From the NCBI GenBank assembly GCA_036268375.1, contig DATAUH010000006.1, positions 1 to 6,735 on the forward strand: DNA of 6,735 nucleotides, in the 5' to 3' direction. Of this stretch, positions 1-6,179 are shown piece after piece. The notes below the pieces were generated by a model. It searched no databases. It was not told the origin of the DNA and was given only the letters and a program-made list of their open reading frames with translations. Each line of letters begins with the position of its first letter. Position 1 is the stretch's first letter. The position numbers and the translations under genes were made by a program. Source of the DNA: PALSA-243 sp036268375. GTDB taxonomy: Bacteria; Acidobacteriota; Terriglobia; Bryobacterales; Bryobacteraceae.

Positions 1-984
1 TTTGCCCAGCCCAGCCGTCTTCACGCGCGTGTCTTCGATCTTGAAGTTGTTCGCCAGGTACTCGCGCACCGCGGCCGCGCGCGCCTCCGAAAGCTGCTTC
101 TGCTTCCCCGTGTCGCCTTTGTCGTTGCCGAAAGCCGCCACGACCGCCAGCCCGAATGGATGATCCTGCAGGAACTCCCCGGCATCCTTCAAATTCTTGC
201 CGCCATTTATCTTCGCCGTGTCGGACTTCGCAAAAATCTTAGAGCCATTGAAATCGAACTGTCTCTCGGTCTGTTCCTCGGGCAGCTTCGTGATCGCATG
301 AGCCTTGAGTTCGCTCTGGTCCTCATACCCGCGATTTTTGAAGAACCCGCGCGTCAGGAAATTATGTTTCAACGCCTCCATATCGTCCTGCAGATCGTTC
401 GCGGCGGCATTCATATGCTGATACACCGATTTGTCGTTTACCAGCGCCCCCATCGTGCCGTTGCCGCTATTGATTTTGGCGCTGATCGAATCCAGATTGC
501 CTGCCGCTTGCTCGATATTTCCCACCGCGCCCTGCGCCGTTCCTAACAACTGATTTACCTTCTTCATCATGTCGGCGATCTGGAGCGGCGATTCGCTTCC
601 GATCGTGTCTCCGTCCTTCACTCCCTGCGACTTGTCCGATCCGAACGTCAGTTCCACATATTGGTCGCCCACCAGCCCTTCCGTGCGAATCGATGCCACC
701 GAGTCCTTCTTCACTACCGCACGCGTCGCCGGCGCGAGATCCATCAGCACCGTAACCTTTCCATTCGGATTGTTGGGCAACCCGATCTGATGAACGGTCC
801 CTTCGTGTATGCCGCCCACACGCACTTCAGCGCCGTTATTCAACCCGGCAACATTGTCGAACTGAGCCTTCAATTGATACGTGTGGTGAAACAGCAAATG
901 CTTGTCGCCGATCAGAAACACCGCCCCAGCAAAAATCACCAGCGCCGCGACAATAAAAACACCCAACCGCACTGCGTGTGACAT
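1..984 (-). CDS. mlaD: MlaD-like MCE protein with C-terminal OmpA-like domain (C-terminus cut by window edge)
   Basis: This is the membrane-anchored substrate-binding component of an Mla-type lipid ABC transporter, expected in the periplasm. I translated the minus strand from ATG at 984-982: 328 codons run open to base 1, so the stop is outside the window. Residues 7-25 form one hydrophobic N-terminal membrane anchor (VFIVAALVIFAGAVF). Residues 36-115 are the MCE domain, with the hallmarks FDNVAGLNNGAEVRVGGI, then SIRTEGLVGDQYVEL. Residues 130-210 are a helical, Asn/Ala/Gln-rich segment with the family-typical SGNGTMGALVND (173-184) and a GFFKNRGYED stretch (213-222). Residues about 243-328 resemble OmpA/MotB C-terminal domains: FNGSKIFAKSDTAKI, then LQDHPFGLAVVAAFGND, then LSEARAAAVREYLANN, then RVKTAGLG. 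E. coli MlaD is only about 183 residues, so this fusion is notable. The gene follows mlaF by 3 bp. The MCE call is firm; the OmpA-like domain is a motif-level judgement. Confidence 0.9.
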   Translation of the reverse strand, partial: MSHAVRLGVFIVAALVIFAGAVFLIGDKHLLFHHTYQLKAQFDNVAGLNNGAEVRVGGIHEGTVHQIGLPNNPNGKVTVLMDLAPATRAVVKKDSVASIRTEGLVGDQYVELTFGSDKSQGVKDGDTIGSESPLQIADMMKKVNQLLGTAQGAVGNIEQAAGNLDSISAKINSGNGTMGALVNDKSVYQHMNAAANDLQDDMEALKHNFLTRGFFKNRGYEDQSELKAHAITKLPEEQTERQFDFNGSKIFAKSDTAKINGGKNLKDAGEFLQDHPFGLAVVAAFGNDKGDTGKQKQLSEARAAAVREYLANNFKIEDTRVKTAGLGK

Positions 985-987
985 AAA

Positions 988-1803
988 CTACCGCCTCAGC
1001 TCGCTCCGCGAGGGCTCTTCGGCTTCGCCTTTGAAGAAATGCTGCACAAATTCGTCGTTGCTCTTCTCAAAGTCCTCAAAGCGCCCTTCCTGCACCACCT
1101 TGCCATCGCGCATCAGCACCATCCGGTCGGCAAAACTCTTCGCGCCCTGCACGTCGTGCGTCACCACCACCGAAGTAATCTTGCGGTCCTTCTGCAGTTC
1201 CAAAATCAACTGCCCGATCTCGGCCGCCGTAATCGGATCGAGGCCCGCCGTTGGTTCATCGAACAGCAAAATATCCGGATCGAGCGCCAGCGCCCGCGCC
1301 AGCCCGACGCGCTTCTGCATGCCGCCCGAAATCTCGGAGGGCATCTTCTCCACGTCCTTTTCCATTCCCACGCTCTTCAACAGTTCGCGCGCTTTCTTTC
1401 TGCGATCCTCCAGCGAAAGCTCCGTATGCCGCGCCAGTGGGAAGGCGACGTTGTCTTGCACCGTCAACGAATCGTAGAGCGCCGCCTGCTGAAACAGAAA
1501 TCCGATCTTCTTACGGATCTCGTTCCATCGCTTCGTGTCAAACCCCGTGACATTCTCACCGTGAATCTGGATCGATCCGCAATCGGCCTTCTGTAGTCCG
1601 ATCAGCAGTTTCAGCAGCACGCTTTTTCCCGTGCCGCTGCGTCCCAGCACCACTACCGTTTCCGCGGGCTGTACATCCAGCGTGATTCCATTCAACACCT
1701 TCTGTTCCCCAAAGCTCTTGCGCAGGTCGCGTATCGCAATGGCTGGTCCTTTCGCATCGCCATTCCGATGTCCGGTCACTGCGTCTATATTCGCTGAACC
1801 CAT
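988..1803 (-). CDS. mlaF: MlaF-type ABC transporter ATP-binding protein
   Basis: This cytoplasmic ATPase powers the MlaE permease in an MCE-type transporter that moves phospholipids or other hydrophobic molecules between inner membrane and periplasm. The 271-residue protein has all ABC landmarks in order. These are Walker A GRSGTGKS (54-61), Q-loop Gln105 in FLFQQAALYDSLTV, signature ISGGM (158-162), Walker B LLFDEP (179-184, Asp182/Glu183), D-loop GLDP (187-190) and switch His216 in VVTHD. The ISGGMQKRVGLARA signature and the FQQAALYDSLTV Q-loop are typical of the MlaF/Ttg2A branch rather than of sugar or amino-acid importers. Length matches the family (about 270). The first 20 residues before the fold (Asn, Asp, Gly-rich) are unremarkable. 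The ATG at 1803 has a GAGG motif overlapping the mlaE stop, which supports this start. It is the middle gene of the mlaE-mlaF-MCE operon. Confidence 0.95.
   Translation of the reverse strand: MGSANIDAVTGHRNGDAKGPAIAIRDLRKSFGEQKVLNGITLDVQPAETVVVLGRSGTGKSVLLKLLIGLQKADCGSIQIHGENVTGFDTKRWNEIRKKIGFLFQQAALYDSLTVQDNVAFPLARHTELSLEDRRKKARELLKSVGMEKDVEKMPSEISGGMQKRVGLARALALDPDILLFDEPTAGLDPITAAEIGQLILELQKDRKITSVVVTHDVQGAKSFADRMVLMRDGKVVQEGRFEDFEKSNDEFVQHFFKGEAEEPSRSELRR
994..997 (-). promoter_or_regulatory. Ribosome binding site of the MCE gene inside the end of mlaF
   Basis: On the minus strand the sequence TGAGGCGGTAGTTTATG contains GAGG 9 nt upstream of the ATG at 984. The motif lies in the last codons of mlaF, whose TAG stop is 3 bp before this ATG. 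The arrangement suggests translational coupling and supports 984 as the start. Confidence 0.7.
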
Positions 1804-1808
1804 ATCCG

Positions 1809-1812
1809 CCTC
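1809..1812 (-). promoter_or_regulatory. Ribosome binding site of mlaF overlapping the mlaE stop codon
   Basis: The minus strand reads TGAGGCGGATATG: the TGA stop of mlaE overlaps a GAGG Shine-Dalgarno core, 5 nt before the mlaF ATG. This indicates termination-reinitiation coupling between permease and ATPase. The same TGAGGCGG string precedes the next gene. Confidence 0.7.
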
Positions 1813-2662
1813 ACGGAAAGTAAATGAGAATCAACCGTACCAGCACCACATCCGCCAGAATCACAAACAGCGACGACAGCACCACCGAGCTTGTGGCCGC
1901 GCGTCCCACTCCCGCCGTCCCGCCGCGCGTTCGCATGCCCTGAAAGCACGAAATCAGGCCGATGATGAAGCCGAATACCGTTGTCTTCAGCACCGGCGGA
2001 ATAAAATCGCTGAACGCGACGTCTTTGAACCCCGTGTCAATGAACAGCCGCAGCGACGTCGCTTTCATCAGCGTCACCGCCACCCAGCCCATCATGATTC
2101 CGCAAAAATCGGCAGCCAGCGTCAGTAGCGGCATCATTAAAATGCACGCCAGAATGCGCGTCGCCGCCAGATACTTGTGCGGATCCACCGCCGACGCTTC
2201 CATCGCATCGATCTGCTCCGTCACCTTCATCGAACCGAGCTCCGCGCCGATGCCCGCGCCCACGCGCCCGCTCACTACCAGCCCCGTAATGATCGGGCCG
2301 CTTTCTTTGATGATCGAAAATACAATCACCGCCGGCAGCAGCGACTTCGCGCCGAACTGCGCCAGCGAACTGGATGTCTCGAGCGACAGCACGACGCCAG
2401 TTGCAGCGCCCGCCAACGCTACCAACGGTACCGATAGGGAGCCGATCGCGTCCATTTGACGCATCAGCTCCCGCCACTCATAAGGAGGCGTGAGCGCCGC
2501 CGCTACCACGCGCGCAAAAAAGATGCCCAACTCGCCGAACCACTCGAAAAGGCCCCCCAGCAGCCGTCGCGGCTCCGTCTTCGCCGCCGCATGCAGCCCG
2601 ACGCCTTCCCAAATATTTACCCCGGCCATACCAATCGATAAATGTTGCCAACCAAGGGCCAT
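1811..2662 (-). CDS. mlaE: MlaE-family (DUF140) ABC transporter permease
   Basis: This is the inner-membrane permease of the Mla/MCE lipid transporter, partner of the downstream ATPase and MCE protein. The 283-residue protein shows the MlaE family core. It has an amphipathic N-terminal segment (about 34-60, LLGGLFEWFGELGIFFARV) and a first hydrophobic span about 75-95 (SLSVPLVALAGAATGVVLSLE). The conserved block IKESGPIITGLVVSGRVGAGIGAELGSMKVTEQIDAMEASAVDP occupies about 118-161, and several hydrophobic spans follow (about 166-200, 225-245, 256-282). The family Glu-x-Gly-Pro and the AELGxMxVTEQIDAME loop are intact. E. coli MlaE is about 260 residues, so the N-terminus may be over-called. The ATG at 2662 has no visible Shine-Dalgarno sequence, and an internal ATG at residue 12 (2629) is an alternative, also without a good one. 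As first gene of its operon it diverges from the MFS gene. Confidence 0.93.
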   Translation of the reverse strand: MALGWQHLSIGMAGVNIWEGVGLHAAAKTEPRRLLGGLFEWFGELGIFFARVVAAALTPPYEWRELMRQMDAIGSLSVPLVALAGAATGVVLSLETSSSLAQFGAKSLLPAVIVFSIIKESGPIITGLVVSGRVGAGIGAELGSMKVTEQIDAMEASAVDPHKYLAATRILACILMMPLLTLAADFCGIMMGWVAVTLMKATSLRLFIDTGFKDVAFSDFIPPVLKTTVFGFIIGLISCFQGMRTRGGTAGVGRAATSSVVLSSLFVILADVVLVRLILIYFP

Positions 2663-2686
2663 ATGACATCGTCAGTGGTATCGATT
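2633..2686. repeat. 8-bp inverted repeat AATCGATA / TATCGATT spanning the divergent start region
   Basis: AATCGATA at 2633-2640 and its exact reverse complement TATCGATT at 2679-2686 are separated by 38 bp. Each arm contains the self-palindrome ATCGAT. The left arm lies in the first codons of mlaE as called, and the right arm lies in the gap before the MFS gene. The location would suit paired operator sites for a divergent promoter, but eight bases can match by chance and I could not identify a regulator. I searched this gap for sigma-70-like hexamers on both strands and found no convincing pair. Confidence 0.3.
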
Positions 2687-2705
2687 CACACTGCATTTCA
2701 TAGGT

Positions 2706-3890
2706 TTGGTGACTTGCTTGCCACTCTGCTACAACCGTTCCTTGGACGCATCCTCCAGCGCAGCCCTCAAAGTAAACCTCGCGTTCGTGATGTTCGGCGT
2801 CGCCACCACGCTGCTGGGCTCGATGACACCCTTACTGGAAGCCCGTTGGCGCATCGGCGATGCAGAAGCCGGCCTGCTCTTCGCCGCGCAGTTCTTTACT
2901 TCTACCTGGGGCGCGGCTGCGGTCGGTGTGCTGGCGCGCCGCTTCGGTTACCACACGCTGATCCTGCTCGGTCTCGTGCTTACCGCCGTCGGAATGGCAG
3001 GTTGTGCGTTCGCTCCTTGGCCTCTCGGCGCGTTATGCGTAAGCTGCTACGGTTTTGGCTTCGGATTCGCGGTCCCAGCGGGCAACCTCGCGCTATCGCA
3101 ACTCGATCAAGGCGACGGCACAAGCGCGAGCGCCGTCGTGTGGCTGAACTGGAGCTGGTGCGTGGGCGCCGTCGCCGCGCCGTTCCTCACCGCGTCGCTC
3201 GGAATCCACGCGTGGTGGGTCGCAGGCGCCGCTTCCGCGCTATGCGCGGCGCTGGTCGCGGCTGGCCGTCTCGATGGCAAACCTCCAGCGCCTGCGCCAG
3301 GCGCTCGCGAACGCAGTTCGAGCCTCACCACCATTGCCGGAACATTTCTCTTCGTCTATGTGGCTACCGAAGAGGCCATCAGCGGATGGGTCGCGTCCCT
3401 TGTACTACGCAGCCACGTGTCCGCGCGCTTCTGGGCGCTCGCGCCATCGATCTTTTGGGGCGGCGTGCTCTTCGGCCGCGCCATCACGCCCGCGCTGCTC
3501 AAACAACTCACACCCCGCGCCATTGTCCTGGCGGGTCTCGTGATCGCTGCAGCCGGCGCTTTCACGCTCGTTTTCATCGAAGCGCCCGGCCTGACCCTTC
3601 CCGCTGGCGCCCTGTGCGGCATCGGACTGGCTCCCATCTATCCGCTCGTCGTCGCCCAATATGCCGCCTCCCAACCCGGCGATGGAAGCACCGGTCTGGT
3701 CTTTGCCGCGGGCGGTCTGGGCGGCGCCGCAGGACCGCTCGCGACCGGCTACATTTCGCAGCTCACCGGAAGCCTGCGCAACGGCCTCGCCTGCTCGCTT
3801 CCCGCCATCGCGCTGATGACGTGGCTGCAATTGCGGCTCGCGCCGCGTAGTGGAACCGGCCATCATAAGAGTCTAGAAATGCAAGGATGA
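2706..3890 (+). CDS. MFS transporter, possibly of the sugar-transporting type
   Basis: This is a polytopic inner-membrane secondary transporter of the major facilitator superfamily. The roughly 394-residue protein is almost entirely hydrophobic. It has a first span at about 23-44, a degenerate loop 2-3 signature GVLARRFGY (74-82), and a hydrophilic central loop GRLDGKPPAPAPGARERSSS (187-206) that separates two six-helix halves. The second half contains TEEAISGW (221-228) and GIGLAPIYPL; both recall MFS proteins related to FucP-like sugar transporters, though I cannot assign a substrate. The start is uncertain. The frame opens after a TGA at 2664, and candidates are TTG 2706, GTG 2709, TTG 2718 (preceded by GGTGA at 2708-2712, 5 nt away) and TTG 2742. 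I see no ATG before the first helix. The stop lies 1 bp before the next gene's ATG (TGATATG), so it is likely co-transcribed with the dehydrogenase pair and may import its substrate or export/import its product. Confidence 0.85.
   Translation: MVTCLPLCYNRSLDASSSAALKVNLAFVMFGVATTLLGSMTPLLEARWRIGDAEAGLLFAAQFFTSTWGAAAVGVLARRFGYHTLILLGLVLTAVGMAGCAFAPWPLGALCVSCYGFGFGFAVPAGNLALSQLDQGDGTSASAVVWLNWSWCVGAVAAPFLTASLGIHAWWVAGAASALCAALVAAGRLDGKPPAPAPGARERSSSLTTIAGTFLFVYVATEEAISGWVASLVLRSHVSARFWALAPSIFWGGVLFGRAITPALLKQLTPRAIVLAGLVIAAAGAFTLVFIEAPGLTLPAGALCGIGLAPIYPLVVAQYAASQPGDGSTGLVFAAGGLGGAAGPLATGYISQLTGSLRNGLACSLPAIALMTWLQLRLAPRSGTGHHKSLEMQG
3883..3887 (+). promoter_or_regulatory. Ribosome binding site AAGGA for the dehydrogenase small subunit
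   Basis: AAGGA sits in the last codons of the MFS gene, 4 nt before the ATG at 3892. It favours that start over the in-frame ATG at 3910, which has no Shine-Dalgarno sequence but would give a more usual Tat signal beginning MKRRRFF. Confidence 0.6.
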
Positions 3891-3891
3891 T

Positions 3892-4584
3892 ATGATTGCG
3901 TTACCACATATGAAACGCCGTCGTTTCTTCCAAACCGTGGCCGCTTTGCCGGCTGCGCAAGCCCTACTCGCGCAGAGCACGACCACATCCACGTCGTCGC
4001 AAAATCCTGCGCAAAAGCCCGTGTCTCCGCCGCCTACGCCGGCCCCTGGAGGCCGTGGCGCCCGCGGCCCTTCGCCTATCCCCGATTTCGAAGAGAGCTC
4101 CTACGAAGCCGTTAGCGAATACGAGCCCAAGTTCTTCACCGCCCCGCAGTACGCTGCGCTCAAGCGCCTGTGCGCACTCCTGCAACCCGCTCACGACGGC
4201 AACCCCAGCGCAGTCGAATGCCAGGCGCCGGAGTTTCTCGACTTCCTGGTGAGCGCCGAAATGCCGGACCGTCAAAAGCTTTACCGCGACGGTCTCGACC
4301 TGCTCAACTCCTCCGCAAAGAAGAAATTCCAGAAAGACTTCGCCTCGCTCGACGACACTCAGGCCGACGCCGTCGTCCGTCCCATGCTCGTGCCGATTGC
4401 TTGGGAAAAGGACATGCCGAAAGATCCCACGCAGCACTTCATGGCGCAGGCGCACCGCGACATACGCACCGCCACCCAGAACTCGCGCGAGTGGGCGACC
4501 GCGGGCGCGTCCACGGGACGCCGCCGCTTCGGCGGCTCCGGCAATTTCATAACCCCCATCGACCCCGTTTACCGGAGCAATTAA
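3892..4584 (+). CDS. Gluconate 2-dehydrogenase subunit 3 family protein with Tat signal peptide
   Basis: This is the small subunit of a membrane-associated or periplasmic flavoprotein dehydrogenase. In characterised relatives (gluconate, fructose and glucoside dehydrogenases) the small subunit is needed for export and stability of the GMC subunit. The 230-residue product begins with a twin-arginine signal: Arg9-Arg10-Arg11-Phe12-Phe13-Gln14 followed by a weakly hydrophobic Ala/Leu stretch ending around ALLAQ (24-28). Residues 29-64 form a Ser/Thr/Pro/Gly-rich linker. The family domain covers about 80-200, with FFTAPQYAALKRLCALLQPAHD, EFLDFLVSAE, LYRDGLDLLN and HFMAQAHRDIRTA. There is no Cys after the signal, so it is not a lipoprotein, and no CxxCH haem motif. 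The gene follows the MFS stop by 1 bp and precedes the GMC gene by 4 bp. No substrate can be deduced from this subunit. A start at 3910 is possible. Confidence 0.9.
   Translation: MIALPHMKRRRFFQTVAALPAAQALLAQSTTTSTSSQNPAQKPVSPPPTPAPGGRGARGPSPIPDFEESSYEAVSEYEPKFFTAPQYAALKRLCALLQPAHDGNPSAVECQAPEFLDFLVSAEMPDRQKLYRDGLDLLNSSAKKKFQKDFASLDDTQADAVVRPMLVPIAWEKDMPKDPTQHFMAQAHRDIRTATQNSREWATAGASTGRRRFGGSGNFITPIDPVYRSN
4574..4577 (+). promoter_or_regulatory. Ribosome binding site of the GMC oxidoreductase gene
   Basis: GGAG lies at the end of the small-subunit gene, 11 nt before the ATG at 4589. The spacing is slightly long. The 4-bp intergenic gap makes coupled translation with the small subunit likely. 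Confidence 0.45.
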
Positions 4585-4588
4585 CGAC

Positions 4589-6169
4589 ATGCCAACCAAG
4601 ATTTACGACGTTCTCATCGTAGGCTCGGGTCACTCCGGCGGCATGGCCGCCAACATCCTCACCAAGTCCGGCGCCGAAGTCCTGATGCTAAACGCCGGCC
4701 CCGAATCCGATTTCGAGCGCAACCGCGTCAACAAGCCGGTCCATGATCTTCCGTTCCACGGCTTCGGCCAGCCCGGCCGCCTGCCGCACGTTTTTCAATC
4801 GAACGAGTTCAATGCGAATCAGTGGGTGGACGAGAAAGAAGTTCCCTACACGCACGATCCCGCCAACCCATACAACTGGGTGCGCGTGCGACTGGTCGGC
4901 GGGCGCTCTCTTTTTTGGGCGCGCCAATCGTTCCGCCTGAGCGACTTCGAATTCAAAGCCGGCGACCTGGAAGGTACGGGCGTCAACTGGCCTGTCGACT
5001 TGGCGGAGATGGACCCCTATTACTCACGCGTCGAAGCCATCTTCCGCGTCACCGGCCGCAAAGAAGGCTGGCCCGAATTCCCCGACGGCAACTTCGTCGA
5101 GATGCAAACCGGCCCAAACAGCAAGACCGTAGAGAAGATGTCCGAGATCGGCAAGCAGCGCCATGGCATGAAGTTCTCGAAGATGCGTACATCGCTCGGA
5201 CAGAACGGCCTCGCCAGCTCTGTGAATCTTCTGCTGCCTGACGCGATGGCGACGAACAAACTGACGATGGTTTCGAACGCGATCGCGCGTGAGATCACTG
5301 TCGATAAAAACACTGGTCTCGCCAACGGCGTACATTTCGTCGATCGGCATTCGCATCGCGAAATGCACGCCCGCGCAAAAGTCGTTATCGTTGCGGCTGG
5401 CTGTCTCGAAAGCACGCGCCTGCTGCTCAATTCCGGTATCTGCAATTCGAGCGGCGCGCTGGGCCATTATCTCCACGATCAGATCTATGGCGTGCAGGTT
5501 GTCGGATCGGTTCCCGAAGCGCGCGACGGAGCCCACCCGCAAGGTCTGATGGGCGGCGGCGCCTTTGTGCCGCGCTTCCGCAATCTAACCAAGGCCGACA
5601 AGCGCAATTTCATCAAAGGCTACTGCGTGATCCTGAACAGCGGCGGCAATGCCAACCCCGACTTCTTCGCCGATTACGGGCCCGCGCTGCAAAAGAAGCT
5701 GGACCATTACGCCGGCTCTTGCGTTTCCGGCAGCATCTTCGGCGAGCGCCCCGCGCGTTTTGAAAACCACGTCAGCATCAATAAAAACGTAAGCGACGCG
5801 TGGGGCATCCCGGCGTTGCACATCGAGGTGAAGGACGGCGCCAATGAACTCAACATGGCGAAGGACGCCGCCGACACCATCGAAGATATCTTCCACACCG
5901 CAGGCTGGGACATCGTCTCGAAAACCGACCGTTTCTATCCGCCTGGCTATAGCATCCATGAAGTGGGCACGTGCCGCATGGGCGATAACCCCAAGACGAG
6001 TGTCCTGAATCGCTGGAATCAGGCGCACGACATGAAGAATCTGCTCGTGGTCGATGGCGCATCCTTCGTCACCTGCGGCTGGCAGAATCCGACCATGACG
6101 ATTCTCTCCCTTTCGATGCGCGCGAGCGAGCATCTGGCGCAAGAAGCCAAAAAGGGCAACGTCGGCTAG
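4589..6169 (+). CDS. GMC-family FAD-dependent oxidoreductase (catalytic subunit of a sugar/sugar-acid dehydrogenase)
   Basis: This FAD enzyme oxidises an alcohol or sugar hydroxyl and passes electrons to an acceptor. The 526-residue length fits the GMC family. The N-terminal Rossmann fold reads YDVLIVGSGHSGG with Gly12-x-Gly14-x-x-Gly17. The second strand ends MLNAGP, so Asn35 stands where most relatives have an acidic residue. VGGRSLFWARQSFRLSDFEFK is the conserved FAD/active-site segment. VIVAAGCLESTRLLLNS (265-281) is the usual second FAD block. HEVGTCRMG places the probable catalytic His at 457, and WQNPTMTILSLSMR places its partner Asn at 500. There is no signal peptide, so export would depend on the Tat-bearing small subunit encoded 4 bp upstream. 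The motif style is closest to gluconate 2-dehydrogenase, sorbitol and glucoside 3-dehydrogenase large subunits, but the substrate is open. No haem-binding site or cytochrome gene is present nearby. The next gene is convergent. Confidence 0.93.
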   Translation: MPTKIYDVLIVGSGHSGGMAANILTKSGAEVLMLNAGPESDFERNRVNKPVHDLPFHGFGQPGRLPHVFQSNEFNANQWVDEKEVPYTHDPANPYNWVRVRLVGGRSLFWARQSFRLSDFEFKAGDLEGTGVNWPVDLAEMDPYYSRVEAIFRVTGRKEGWPEFPDGNFVEMQTGPNSKTVEKMSEIGKQRHGMKFSKMRTSLGQNGLASSVNLLLPDAMATNKLTMVSNAIAREITVDKNTGLANGVHFVDRHSHREMHARAKVVIVAAGCLESTRLLLNSGICNSSGALGHYLHDQIYGVQVVGSVPEARDGAHPQGLMGGGAFVPRFRNLTKADKRNFIKGYCVILNSGGNANPDFFADYGPALQKKLDHYAGSCVSGSIFGERPARFENHVSINKNVSDAWGIPALHIEVKDGANELNMAKDAADTIEDIFHTAGWDIVSKTDRFYPPGYSIHEVGTCRMGDNPKTSVLNRWNQAHDMKNLLVVDGASFVTCGWQNPTMTILSLSMRASEHLAQEAKKGNVG

Positions 6170-6179
6170 TTGCTCCTTC

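Noticed and set aside
160..546. Plus-strand 128-codon frame near the left edge
   Set aside because: It is antisense to the MCE-OmpA coding sequence, which reads without interruption on the minus strand for 328 codons and shows family motifs.
1039..1596. Plus-strand open frames of 185 and 191 codons opposite mlaF
   Set aside because: They lie antisense to an ATPase with every ABC motif intact, and their translations are low-complexity Ser/Arg/His-rich.
2641..2720. Sigma-70-like promoter hexamers in the divergent gap, for example ATGACA at 2663-2668 on the plus strand
   Set aside because: No acceptable -10 element lies at 16-18 bp spacing on either strand, so I do not call a promoter.
2642..3850. 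A 402-codon plus-strand open frame overlapping almost the whole MFS gene
   Set aside because: Its translation is extremely rich in Arg, His and Pro with no recognisable domain, as expected from an offset frame of a GC-rich gene. The overlapping MFS frame has clear membrane helices and family motifs.
5024..5542. Long minus-strand open frame (172 codons) antisense to the GMC gene, with another at 5585-6142
   Set aside because: No domain or signal is recognisable. They are complementary to strongly conserved GMC coding sequence, so they are shadows of its codon bias.
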